DNA from: Acorus gramineus
Taxonomy: Eukaryota; Streptophyta; Magnoliopsida; Acorales; Acoraceae
Length of the DNA stretch: 64,000 nucleotides
Reading direction: 5' to 3'
Assembly (NCBI GenBank): GCA_030737835.1
Contig: JAUJYN010000052.1
Coordinates: forward strand, 90,294 to 154,293
The notes below the pieces were generated by a model. That model ran no database searches. It worked only from the letters and a program-made list of their open reading frames with translations, and had not been told where the DNA came from. Positions 32,759 to 43,828 of this stretch are shown here, one piece after another. The translations under genes were made by a program, and so were the position numbers. Each line of letters starts with the position of its first letter. Positions within the stretch are counted from its first letter, which is position 1.

Positions 32759-34650
32759 TGTTATATATGTGTCACTTTTAGCCTGCTGGTAACCGTTGGA
32801 GCGTTCTGGCAGTTTTTCGTTTTTTTTCGGTTTTCGATCGGTACCGCTAATTTTTGGACTGTTAGCTATCGTCCTGAGTTAGAGGACTCCGATTGAAAAT
32901 CTAACTGCATATTTGGTGTCCTGGTGCCATTTTAGACCTCTCACGAAAATTTCGTTGAATTCCGGTAACGTTTTCAAAATTTCGCAGTTCCGGGGCGTAT
33001 CTGGGTTTTTAAGTCGCTTGCTATATAAGTGAAATCTAAAAATGCTTGGCACTATTCATCATCTCCTCCCTTTCTCTCTCCTCTCCTCCATTTTTCTTGC
33101 TTTTGAGCCCCCTAGACCCCTCAAAGCTTAAAACCCAAAACCTAGGAAGTGTAGATCGGGTCCCGATCTACACCCCGGTGGTTTCAAATCCCAATTCCGG
33201 CGAGTTTTACCCCTCCGTCCGCCCTCTCTTCTCCTCTGTTTTGAGCCATTTCGGTGGTGGAGGTAGATCCGGGCGTTGGAAACCTTTTGGGAGAGGTTTC
33301 GGTGCGCGGAGAGCAACCGGATTTCCTTTCCTCCCCTTGGTAAGCCTCTTTTCCCTCTCTTTCTTGCTTAGATGTATGCTAGGAGGGTGGAAATGGGGTT
33401 GGGAGGAGGTTGGCGGCGGTGGGTGGCCGTCGGAGGGCTGTGGGAGGTGGTCGGAGGTGGGTGGTAGAGGAGCTCGGGCTGGCAGGCGTGCAGCTCGGGC
33501 TGGCGGGCTGCTGTCTCGGGCAGGGCAGCAGCGCAGGGTGGTGCAGGCGCAGTGGTTGGCGCGGGCGCGCGCGCGTGCGCGCGGGCGTGCACGCGTGCGT
33601 GCGCTCGGGCGGTGCTGGGGGCCAGCAGGGCTGGGCGTGCGGGCGCTCGACTGGCGCTGGGGGCCAGCAGGGCTGGGCGTGCGCGCTGGGCAGGCTGGCA
33701 GGGTTAGCTCGGGTAGGCTGGGAGCAGGTGCACCAGTTTGCCGGGCGCGCGAGCGCGTGCGCGCGGGTGCGCGCGGGCGTGCGCTCGGGGGGTGCAGGGA
33801 GATGCGTGCGGGTAGGCTAGCTGGGCTGTGCGCGCTGGCAGGCTGGGCGCGCAGGCGAGCAGGGCAGGGGCGCTCGGGCATCAGGCGGGCAGTGCCCCGG
33901 GCGTGCAGGCGAGCGGTGCTCGGGCCACTCGGCGACGCGCGCAGGCAGGCAACGCGGGCAGCAGCGTGGGCGTGCTGCCAGGCGCGCTGGGCGCGTGTTG
34001 CCAGGCGCGTGCGCGCGTGGGCGCTGGGTGAGGGTCCCGGGTGCTGGGCGCAGAGCGCTGGGCGCTGGGTCGCGGGTACCGGGTGCTGGCCGAGGGTGCT
34101 GGGCGCTGGGCACCGCTGGGGGGGGGGCGTGCGCGCGGGGCGCTGGGGCAGAGGCAGGCGTGTGCGCGGTGTGGGAGCTGGGGTGCGCGCGGAGTGCGCG
34201 CGGGGCGGAGCTGGTGGTGCGCGCGGGCGGAGCTGGGGTGCGCGCGGGGCGGAGCTGGCGGTGCGCGCGGGGTGAGGCGCTGGGCGCGCGGGGCGTGCGG
34301 TGTGCTCGCGTGTGTGCGCGGGGAGCGCGGGGGTGCGCGCGGGCTGCTGCGGCGGGGCGCAGTGGGCGCGGTGCACCGGGTGGCTCGGCTGCGGGTCCAG
34401 GGCGGCGGGCAGGGGCCCGGCGGCGCCTGGGCGCGCGGGCTGAGGTGCGGCGGCGCACCCGAGGGGTCGGGTGGCCGTGCGGGTGGTTGCCGGTGGTGCG
34501 GGAGTGAGCCGGAGTGCTCGGGCTAGCGTGCGTACGTGCCGTATGTACGTTTGCCCGAGTATGGGGTATTTTTAGAGTATGTTTAATGTATTTTTGGGTA
34601 TTTTGGGGTAATTGTGGATTTTACTCACCGTATAAATGCCTGTCTTGCAG

Positions 34651-34686
34651 ATCTTGACGGACGGTCGCGCGACGACCCGGATTTCG
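34651..34686 (+). other. Predicted 36-nt LTR micro-exon
   Basis: TGTCTTGCAG ends at 34650 and GTGAGTGGGAC starts at 34687. Counterpart of the interval at 4871. Confidence 0.5.
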
Positions 34687-35454
34687 GTGAGTGGGACAAT
34701 CCAACCCAGTAGAGAGGCGTTGTACGCATTTTGGGCGTATACCGACCTCTCCTGGGGCTCCATGGATTATATTAACCTGTTGTAATATGTATTACATGTG
34801 AGCATGATTTAATTGTAGAATGCATGTTACCCTAGACTTTGCATGTTAGGGACTTGCACCCTTAGGATATGTGTATGAGCCATGCACCATGTCCCCTGTT
34901 TCCATGCTAGGAAGCCCGACCGATGTATGTGTCCTACTAGTTTATTTATTAAATTAAATGCTAGTAAATGTTAAATTGCATGTTATAGTGAATATTATAG
35001 GGGAGGGGCCTTGCGAGGACAGCGGTGAGACCCGGGTTAGGGTACACCGTGTTCCTTGTTTGGTTGTCGGGGTGCCCTATAACGGGGACTCACGCTGCCC
35101 TCCCGAGTTTCTTTCCCCCAATGATATTCCAACCTTGTTATAACCTTATGCATGTTCCCCGCATCTTAGTTATGTGCCCTGGTGGTGTTCTGAGGAATTC
35201 AGGACATTAGAGTTGTTAGGATGTGCTGTCTGCGGATCCGAGTGGATCATATGCGATGGATAGGCTGTTCTGTTCCCTTCGTTGGATCCGTGTAGAGACT
35301 ACCTCAGCGTTAGACAGGTTGTCCCGTGCAGGGGCTCCCAGTAGTAGGCGCCTCCTGATCTGGTAGAAGGACTGTGCTGAACGTGGGAGTGGCCAAACGA
35401 CCTACGGAGTGAGGAGAGACTATCGGTGGACCAAGGGTGACCAACAGCCTAGTC

Positions 35455-35693
35455 AGTCCCAAGAGCCTAGGTCACCTGTTGAGGGTGAGGGTGAGGGTAT
35501 GGTGGGCCGGCGATGTGGCGACCCACTGGATTGTAAGTCCCAATATCCTTGGTCACCCCTTGAGGGTGAGGGTGAGGGTGTAGCGGGTTGGCGGAAGCGA
35601 CCCGCTGGTTTTGTGCAGTTAGTCCCAATATCCTTGGTCACCCATTGAGGGTGAGGGTGAGGGTGTAGTGGGTTGGCGGTAGCGACCCACTAG
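35455..35693 (+). repeat. Three tandem GGGTGA-rich LTR units
   Basis: Units begin near 35455, 35536 and 35621 with GTCCCAA and end in ACCCACTGG or ACCCACTAG. They are almost identical to 29207-29445. Confidence 0.75.
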
Positions 35694-37705
35694 GTTGCGG
35701 AATTGTTATCTTTTGTGGTTTTGGTAATGAGATTGTGGATGTTAAGGATTTCCTGGTTGTGGTCAATATTGTCTGTGATGCATGGGTTGTGCCGTTCACT
35801 GAGCGTGTGGCTCACCCCTCGCATAATATTTTTCTTCAGTGTCATCTGAGTCGGATCTGGAGGAGGAGCTCCCCGAGGGATTTCATCAGTAGCGGAGTAG
35901 CGCCACGTCCCGCGAGTTTCAGAGGCTATCAGCATTCCCTTGTGCCTGTATGTATTATTTTCCGTGCTTGGGCACGCGTTTGTGTTGTATTTGGATGTCT
36001 ATGTATATATATTGGCTCTCACAGGACGACATGTGATTATGTATGGAGTCTGTAGTGTGTTTCGATTACAGATTCAGTCTTTAGCTTCCGCATTTGGTGT
36101 ATATATCATGTCAGCCCTGCTTTTATTGTCTGTGTGTCATTCTGGTTGCTTGTGTATGATATATTATTGACCTCCTGTGTAGATTCTGATATTTTATATA
36201 CACTTGCCGCGTACCGGGGACGCCCGGGGCGTGACATCTAGATAGGTAGTATGGCCATGCTTAAGCTATAATATGTAGATATCTTGCATTCTAGGCTTAT
36301 ATACATGTATTGTATCCATGTATGAATGATTGTGTTGCATGAGCCCCTCTAGTATGGGCATGTATTTGTGTAATGTGTATGGATGTATAGAATATGGCAT
36401 GCCTTAGGTAGTATTGTAATACTACTCCCACCATATTAATTGGAATATCGAACATGAATAAGTCTGGGTTAATAACGGGCACCTGCCTAATATTCCCTTG
36501 CGATAAGACTCGAGGGCGTGGTGTAGTTGTTGCGCCCATGCTAATGGGGCAAAGCTATGACCAGCTTCATGAGATGATGATCTCTCTCGCCCTCTCCCTC
36601 TAAACGAACTGAGTAAGTAGATGCGATTTTCTACTCGACTCAGGTTCGTTTGGAATATTGGCATGCACCTGTTAGTGCGCGAGATCGCGCTTGCCCCTTT
36701 CTTTTAAGTTGGCGATATCCAACGGATGTTAGAGTATATTTTGTATGTTTATGTGATTAATGACCATGTATGCATGTTGTATGAATTATTATGATGTAAA
36801 TCCATGTTAGGGAGTGTCCCTATAATTATTAGATGATTGTGCATATGGTTCATGCACATAGCTGATATAAAATTCTCCTAGATATATTTATATGCGCATG
36901 TTAAAAGCTGATTAGGCCTATCTGGAATAGGCGTGGGTATGACCCGCTGTCAGGTTGTACCTTATTTAGTTAGAGCGCTAGCGATGTAATCGTCCCGTGC
37001 ATCCGAGCGATGCACTCGTTTGGAATTCAGGAGAATTCATTATCTTATCGGATTGTTAAGCCGGTAGTTGGGGCATGACACCCCCCCTGTGTCCGAGCGA
37101 CGCAACCGTGTGGGAGTACAATAGTGTTCGCTATCATCGATATGTGATTATCGAGTGTAGTGTTTTTCCATTGGGTTCGCTTTGCGAACATGGAATGTTT
37201 ACTCCCAATGTCGTCTGTGTTGAAGAGGCCCGGGTTGTAGCTGTCTTGACAGAGGGCTCCCATCCGTAGGTACCACCGATGCGTTCGGAAGCGTACTGAT
37301 CGTGGGAGTGTACCAGGTAGAGGGCTAACGAATGATATTGCGAGCGTGGAATCATTCTCCCCTTCGTTGGATCCGATGTAGGAACTCCCCGGCATTGGAA
37401 AAGCTATCCTGACAGAGGGCTCCCATCCGTAGGTACCACCGATGCGTTCGAAAGCGTACTGATCGTGGGAGTATACCAGGTAGAGGCTACGTGGGGAAAG
37501 GGCTACCGGTGGACCAAGGGTGTAGAGCAGTCTAAGTCTCTTCCAAAAGTCCCAAGAGTCTCCCTCCGGGAGTGAGGGTGAGGATGAGGTGAAGACACAT
37601 CGCCTCGTGACCCATTCGTTTTTCGTCCGTTCCCATAGTTATTGGGTCCGGTCTCGTATCGATGTTCAAAGACATCGTTGGGCAGTTATCTCGATGTAGA
37701 TGATC

Positions 37706-37932
37706 TAGTAGTGTTGCGTAGACCAGTAATCCCGGGTCTCCTCGACCAACGGTATGGTCTCTCCCCAAAAGTCCCAAGAGTCTCTCTCCGGGAGTGAGGG
37801 TGAGGGTGAGGTTGGTGATCCAGTAGTGTTGTGTGGACCAGTAATCCCGAGTCTCCTCGACCAACGGTATGGTCTCTCCCCAAAAGTCCCAAGAGTCTCC
37901 CTCCGGGAGTGAGGGTGAGGGTGAGGTTGGTC
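37706..37932 (+). repeat. Two tandem ~114-bp units, B-type LTR
   Basis: This is the same pair as at 8372-8596, from AGTAGTGTTG to GAGGTTGGTC. Confidence 0.75.
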
Positions 37933-38467
37933 GCGCCGCCGCGTGACCCTGTTATCCATGGGTTTCCACCCATGTTTACCTTGAAAGGAAATTGTTTATG
38001 TATTGAACTGTTGTATGGTGATTGGTTTCCAGCCACTCACTGAGCTTGTAGCTCACCCCTCGCATACTGTTTCTTTTCAGGGGCAGTGTTGGGCGTGGAG
38101 CAGGAGCTTTCCTGGGGCGTGGTCTTATGGGCGTGGAGCGTTCTTCCGGTGGGTGGCGAGTGCGAGGCTGTCAGCAGTCCTAGAGTCATTTTATGTATTG
38201 TAAATCGTGCATGTGGCACAGGTTGTATTTTCTTTGGTCTAGACATGGCTCTCACAGGACAGTGATTGTGTATTCGAGTCTGTAATAATGTTTTTGGTTT
38301 ACAGACATTGTTTATATATTATGCTTCCGCTTTTCAGTCAGTTATCATTATCCTTGCTTTGCCACCTTGTGTGTTGTTGGTGGAGTCTTTATTGACCTCA
38401 TGTATTGATAGCTGATATTTATTATTGCCACGTCTCGGGGACGGCCGCCCTGGGGCATGACAAAAGT

Positions 38468-38485
38468 TGGTATCAGAGCCTGGTC
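38468..38485 (+). other. Primer binding site (initiator tRNA-Met) of B1
   Basis: TGGTATCAGAGC starts six bases after the B-type LTR end. It is the same primer as in A1 and in the copy at 2263. Confidence 0.85.
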
Positions 38486-38885
38486 CTGTCAGAGCCTAAG
38501 TCTAGTCGTATAGATGATGAGTCGTAGGATTGTCATCTGAGTACTCTTGTTTTAGAAGTTATCTTAGATTGCTGACATGCCTCCTCGCATCCGTTGACGT
38601 GGACGTGACCCCCTGGACCCACCCTTAAGTTGTCGACTGGGTCGACTGGTTAGGGTTAGTTGTTGGATCCCTTGTAGCGGGATTAAGGCTTGGGTAGGAG
38701 ATTCTAGCCTAGTAGTGTGATAGTGATTAATTGGTCACAATTTCTAAGGTATGGATTCTCGATAATGGAGCTCTTTCCCGTGCATCGGTATTGCTGGTAA
38801 CCATTGAGTTCGCATGCAGCGCCAGTTTCAAGTGTTGAGGATGTGGCGTATTGCTCATTAAGGGATGATGTCTTCTTCCAGCCTT

Positions 38886-39420
38886 CCTACTCAGGATTAA
38901 GGGGCCTTGCGGGGTCATCGTTGAGACCCGGGCTAGGGTACTCCGTGTTCCTTGTTTGGTTATCGAGATATCCTATATCGGGACCTCATGGTGCCCACCC
39001 AAGGTTCTTTTCCCAGTCAAGGAATACCTATGAAGCATCTAATTGATGATTGATTTTTCCTCTCACTTGAAAGGTGTTGTAGCGAGTGGTGATGCGTACG
39101 ATCGGGATTGGGTGCATCCTATTGCAGCTTGGTGGGCGATTGCTTGTGGACTGGGTTCCATAGTGGCATCTGGAGTCGCTTCGATATATCATTGTGCGTT
39201 GTAGCTGCCCGGATGAGGCCAGAGCCCTGTGAGGTGCTCCCAGATGCTATGCTTGTTGGTGCGCCCATATGGCAGAGATAGCGGGCCTGGGAGGCTACCA
39301 GGTGGAGGCCACACCGGGAGAGTGCTACTGGATGATGTCGAGAGCGTGGACTCCCCGTGATGAATCTGCCCATGGAGTGCAGGATGCTAGAGTTCCAATG
39401 GTTATAGTTGAGCGACCTAT
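38886..39420 (+). repeat. LTR-derived block inside the B1 interior
   Basis: 38886-39040 matches the LTR segment with GAGACCCGGGCTAGGGTACTC and TCGGGACCTCA. 39110-39420 resembles the LTR part with TACCAGGTGGAGGC and GAGAGCGTGGACTC. It lies upstream of the reverse transcriptase remnant. The same block is in B2 (43487-43828 continuing at 49098) and a related one in A1 (31440-32215). Confidence 0.7.
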
Positions 39421-39599
39421 CTCTGGTGGCATGTGAAGCACAGTTGTGGATACTGTCGCGTTTTGCCCCACATTGGTCGCAAATGAGGAGACGTGATGCT
39501 AACGTTCGTGATGGGACTCAACCGCCTTATCAGATAGATGACGTCGCATAGGCATTGTCGAGGTTCGACGACCCCTTATTGCGTGTCTTGTGGATTAAG

Positions 39600-40016
39600 T
39601 GCGGTTGAGCGGCTTACCAAGCGTGTAAGTGTCATCATGAGCGCCAGCCATGCTCGAGGAGTAGAATCTGGACTTAATTGTTCGTGGTGTTGTTTTGATC
39701 TCCCCGTGGAGGTAGAAGATCAATTACCCTTGCCGCGAATCGATGATCTGTTTGACCAGCTCTGGGAGCCAGTGTCTTCTCTTAGATCGATCTTCGCACA
39801 AGGGTACCACAAGTCGGAGATCCGGGAGTTAGACATCCCGTAGATGGCCTTTCGTGACCGTTCAGGCACTACGAGTTTTAAGTACTGCTGTCGGGGTTGA
39901 CGAATGCGCCGGATGCCTTCGTGGATCTCAAAAGTTTATTGGGCTTCCGTGGACTACTTTGGGGTAGTCTTCATTGAGATTGCTAGTGGTGCGATGAAAA
40001 GGCGATATGGGTGACC
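39600..40016 (+). pseudogene. Reverse transcriptase remnant (B1)
   Basis: LPRIDDLFDQLW, GYHKSEIRELDIP and, after a stop (TAG at 39841) and frameshifts, MAFRDRS and VDYFGVVFIEI follow the order of Ty3/gypsy reverse transcriptase. The catalytic FIDD box appears as FIEI, so at least one active-site aspartate is lost. Many stops make it inactive. Confidence 0.75.
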
Positions 40017-40079
40017 TTGTTTCCCCAGGTTGGCATGCCCTCAGGCAAAGTTCGAGAATCATCATCGCGTTGGAAAGCG

Positions 40080-41081
40080 TTAGTCCATGGAGATTCCTCA
40101 GTGGACGTGGGAGTGGGTTATCAGGGATTGTTGCGGACTCGCTAATGTCACATTCGGGTCACGACGCCGTCTAGGTGATCATTGACCGACTGACTAAGTC
40201 CGCGCTTCCCTCCCAAATCCGACTGATTGAGTCTCTAGACGCTTTGACGTGGGTTTTCACCTTCGCGATTGTTCGTCTTCATGGCACTCCAGTCGGCGCT
40301 ATTTTTGGTTGAGACGCGAGGGTTGCTTTGAGGTTGTGGCGCAGCCTTGGCAGGCTTTGGCGCGAGCCTCCATTTAAGTATAGCGTTTCATCGTCGATGG
40401 ACAGCCAGACAAAGAGGACGATTCAGACCTTGGAGGACATGCTAAGTGCTTGCGTGCTCGATGATGAGGGCAGTTGGGTGAGGCACCACCCATTTGTTAG
40501 GATATGTCTGCAAGATGATTGCCATTCAAGCATCCTGATGGTACTGTGAAAGGCACTCTACAGGCGCAATGCTATACCTCCCTTGTGTTGGGACGGTTGA
40601 GGAGCGCTAGTTGGAGGGGCCACAAGTTATTAATTTGACCTTGCAGTGGCCAGGTTGGTTCATGTGTGCATCCGCACCTCCCAGAATCGACAGAAGGGCT
40701 ACGCAGGTCATCGTCGCCAGGAGCTTACCTTCGGGTTTGGCGACCATGTTTTCCTGAAGGTGTCCCAGTTTAAGGGCATTCTCTGTTTTGACGTTCGGGG
40801 CAAGCTGAGTTGGCTCTTCAATGGGACTGTTTCTCGTCATTGAGTGGATTGGGGAAGTGGCTTGTCATGTAGCCTTTCCCCCACAGCTGGCTCATGCCCA
40901 CGACGTCGTCCTTGTCTCATGGCTGAGGCGTTACGTCCACGATCCTGCTCATGTCATTCCGTTCGACTGCCTCATCCTCGAGGTAGATTTGTCGTTCGTG
41001 GAGCAGTGGATCGAGGTCAAGGACCAATATTGGAAGATGCTCTACGCTAAGACCGTTCCTTTGATTAGAGTGTGTCGGTAG
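40080..41081 (+). pseudogene. Integrase remnant with C-terminal tail (B1)
   Basis: HDAV, a TAG (40172-40174) where Trp is expected, then VIIDRLTKSAL give the first catalytic region. RTIQTLEDMLSACVLDD follows the glutamate region, with QSER apparently changed to QTKR. RQELTFGFGDHVFLKVSQF, RGKLSW, GEVACHVAFPPQLAHAHDV and RRYVHDPAHVIPF are the C-terminal domain that precedes the chromodomain-like tail of chromoviruses. Frames switch several times; the final stop is near 41081. Confidence 0.8.
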
Positions 41082-41189
41082 GCGCCAGTCTGGTGCATAG
41101 ACCACTTGGAAGCAAAAGGTCTATGCGTGATACTTGCTACATTCGGTCTTCCCTTTGGGTTTCCTTAAATTTCGAGGACTAAATTTCCT

Positions 41190-41201
41190 AAGGGGGGAGA
41201 A
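41190..41201 (+). other. Polypurine tract of B1
   Basis: AAGGGGGGAGAA directly precedes TGTTATGCCTGTG, the B-type LTR start. It is the same tract as at 51058. Confidence 0.85.
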
Positions 41202-43301
41202 TGTTATGCCTGTGTCATTTGGAGCCTTTTTTTTTTGGGAGTCGCTAAAATTTTGGGTTTTAGCCACCTACAGGAGTCAGAGAGCTCTGATTGAAAATTT
41301 GGCTACATAATTTTTCTCCTAGAAGTTATGCATTTCCGAATTGGTATTTGGATTTAATTTTGTTAAAATCCAAGATGAAGAGGTTTAAATATGATTATAT
41401 TATAAGATGCTCAGTTTTGAGTTAGCTTTCATACAAAAGTGGAATTAGATCAACTGGATTCATGTAGTAAAAGTTATGGGTATTTTTCCAAGTATACCCC
41501 GGGGATGAAAAATTCTGGCAGCAGCCCTGTTCAATGTTTAGCTCTCATTTCGGAATATCTGAAGGGATTATTTGATCTTGGCATAAACATAAAAGTTGTA
41601 GATAATCGTCTTGGCTTTCCAGTGGACTTTGAATTGTGTAATTCAGAGCTATATTGAGGAAGTTATGGCTGTTCTAGTGAAGCATGTACAGAATTTCGGG
41701 TCATGGACGATTTTTGTCCTTTGAACCCCACTTTGTCTATATAATGTCATCCGACCCCCCTTTTTTTGTGTTTGCTCCCCTTTGTTGAGTGAGAAGGAAA
41801 GGAAGGAGAGGAAGAAGCACAAGAAGGAAGTGCAAGAAAGAAAGGTTGGTGGTTGTGTGTGCATATATGGTGTTGTTGCTTCTTCTTCTTCCTCCTCCTC
41901 TAGCTTTCTCATGCTCCCTCTCATAATCCCCCCTCCCCTCTGGTTCAGCAAGAAGAAAAGGAGTGAAGGCTGAAGGGGTGGTAGTGGTGGTGGTGGTCGA
42001 GGTGGTCATGGGCGTGCTTGCGAGCTCCCACACCTCCCCCTTCCCTTTCCCCTTCTCTTGGTAAGCTTTCCCCTCTTCTTTTTCTGGTTTTTTCAGCTCT
42101 TTGGGTGTGTTGGGAGGTGGTGCATGCTAAGTGTTTGTGTTTTGGTTTGTGTGTGCTTGGTGTAGGAGTGTCGGCGTGCCCGAGTGTCTGCTGCCCTGTG
42201 TGTGCTGCCTGTGCCCAGCATGATCTGTCTGCTGCCCTGCCAGCACCAGCACTCCTGCCCAGCGGCTGTGCCCAGCATGCCCTGCCTGCTGCCCTGCCAG
42301 CACCTGCGACTGTGCCCAGTGCGTCCTGCGACGTTCCCTGCGACTGTGCCCAGCGCGCCCAGCGACTGTGCCCAGTGCGTCCTGCGACTGTGCCCAGCGC
42401 ACCCAGCGACTGTGCCCAGTGCGCCCAGTGCGTCCTGCGACGTTCCCTGCGTCTGTGCCCAGCGCGCCCAGCGACTGTGCCCAGTGCGTCCTGCGGCGTG
42501 CCCTGCGTCTGTGCCCAGCGGCTGTGCCCAGCCTGTCCTGCCTGTGCAACCCGAGTGCTGCCCTGCGTGTGCGTACCTCCCCCTGCATGCGTGCTGCCCC
42601 GCTTGCCCTGCTCGAGTGCTGCCTCGCGATGCGCGACGACCCGGGTTGCGGTGAGTGGTTCGATCCAATCCCCCCCCCTCGGGATGCGCTCGACGCGCAT
42701 AGACGCGCGTCGCGCATCGATGGGGCCCCCTAGCTATACTACTTGTCTAGATAAGTAGTATGGCCATGCTTAAGCTATAATATGTAGATATCTTGCATGC
42801 TAGGCTTATATACATGTATTGTATCCATGTATGAATGATTGTGTTGCATGAGCCCCTCTAGTATGGGCATGTATTTGTGTAATGTGTATGGATGTATAGA
42901 ATATGGCATGTCTTAGGTAGTATTGTAATACTACTCCCACCATATTAATTGGAATATCCAGCATGATTAAGTCTGGGTTAATAACGGGCACCTGCCTAAT
43001 ATTCCCTTGCGATAAGACTCGAGGGCGTGGTGTAGTTGTTGCACCCATGCTAATGGGGCAAAGCTATGACCAGCTTCATGAGATGATGATCTCTCTCGCC
43101 CTCTCCCTCTGAACGAACTGAGTAAGTAGATGCGATTTCCTACTCGACTCAGGTTCGTTTGGAATATTGGCATGCACCTGTTAGTGCGCGAGATCGCGCT
43201 TGCCCCTTTCTTTTAAGTTGGCGATATCCAACGGATGTTAGAGTATATTTTGTATGTTTATGTGATTAATGACCATGTATGCATGTTGTATGAATTATTA
43301 T
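41202..43301 (+). mobile_element. 3' LTR of B1, truncated at its 3' side
   Basis: It starts TGTTATGCCTGTGTCATTT. TATATAA lies at 41738, the first-exon donor TTG|GTAAGC at 42060/42061, a C-rich minisatellite intron at about 42180-42650, and a donor GCG|GTGAGTGG near 42650. From 42750 it follows the 5' LTR piece at 36242 to about 36790 and then breaks off. It preserves the uninterrupted version of the A1 insertion site (42746-42750). Confidence 0.88.
42180..42650 (+). repeat. GTGCCCAGYGCGYCC minisatellite in the B-type LTR
   Basis: Repeats of a ~20-25-bp unit such as ACTGTGCCCAGTGCGTCCTG and ACTGTGCCCAGCGCGCCC alternate with ACGTTCCCTGCG. The array takes the place of the GC-rich intron block of A-type LTRs. 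Frames through it (cysteine/alanine rich) are repeat artefacts. Confidence 0.8.
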
Positions 43302-43828
43302 TGTTGTGTCTGTGTCATTTGGAGCCATTTCTAAGGTATGAATTGCGTCTCAAAAATGGAGCTTCTTTCCCGTGTATCGGTATTGCTGGTAACCATTGAG
43401 TTCGCGTGCAGCGCCAGTTTCAAGTTTTGAGGGTGTGGCGTATTGCTCATTAAGGGGTGATGTCTTCTTCTAGCCTTCCTACTCAGGATTAAGGGGCCTT
43501 GCAGGGTCAGCGTTGAGACCCGGGCTAGGGTACTCCGTGTTCCTTGTTTGGTTGTCGGGATATCCTATATCGGGACCTCATGGTGCCCTCCCAAGGTTCT
43601 TTTCCCAGTCAAGGAATACCTATGAAGCATCTAATTGATGATTGATTTTTCCTCTCACTTAAAAGGTGCTGTAGCGAATGGTGATGCATACGATCGGGAT
43701 TGGGTGCATCCTATTGCAACTTGGTGGGCGATTGCTTGTGGACTGGGTTCCATAGTGGCATCTGGAGTCGCTTCGATATATCATTGTGCGTTGTAGCTGC
43801 CTGGTTGAGGCCAGAGCCCTGTGAGGTG

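Larger units (their letters stand above)
24088..36236 (+). mobile_element. Element A1: Ty3/gypsy (Tekay/Del-like), defective, 12.1 kb
   Basis: The order is 5' LTR (24088-29979), PBS, gag relic, LTR-derived block, pol scraps, PPT, 3' LTR (32759-36236). It is flanked by TCTAG at 24083-24087 and 36237-36241. Gag and the integrase tail fit chromoviruses of the Tekay/Del group, which also use initiator tRNA-Met. Protease, most of reverse transcriptase, RNase H and the integrase core are missing, so it cannot move alone. The insertion target is a B-type LTR. Confidence 0.9.
32759..36236 (+). mobile_element. 3' LTR of element A1, 3478 bp
   Basis: It is complete from TGTTATATATG to GGGGCGTGACA and abuts the TSD TCTAG. 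TATA is at 33022, palindrome at 33149-33173, donor TTG|GTAAG at 33339/33340, GC-rich intron 33540-34560, micro-exon 34651-34686 and three GGGTGA units 35455-35693. It is the best reference copy of the A1 LTR in the window. Confidence 0.92.
24004..38462 (+). mobile_element. 5' LTR of element B1, interrupted by element A1
   Basis: The pieces are 24004-24087 and 36237-38462. They are contiguous in the related LTR at 42676-43301, proving the interruption. The U3 and first exon are lost. It ends TGACA at 38458-38462 and is followed by a PBS. B-type features include the 36420-36660 block and two tandem units (37706-37932). Confidence 0.85.
38463..41201 (+). mobile_element. Interior of element B1, defective Ty3/gypsy
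   Basis: It runs from the PBS to the PPT in only 2.7 kb. A gag start codon (38577) is followed by MPPRIR and a stop. Gag and protease are otherwise absent; 38600-38880 has no recognised domain. An LTR-derived block (38886-39420) and then decayed reverse transcriptase and integrase follow. The B2 interior (43327-43828 plus 49098-51069) is collinear with 38750-41201. Confidence 0.85.

Noticed and set aside
24088-36236. Element A1 as an autonomous retrotransposon
   Set aside because: Protease, most of reverse transcriptase, RNase H and the integrase core are missing, and gag has two frameshifts and a damaged zinc knuckle.
42018-42758. 246-residue cysteine-rich frame
   Set aside because: It is produced by the LTR minisatellite, lies across a predicted intron and is mirrored by long frames on the other strand.
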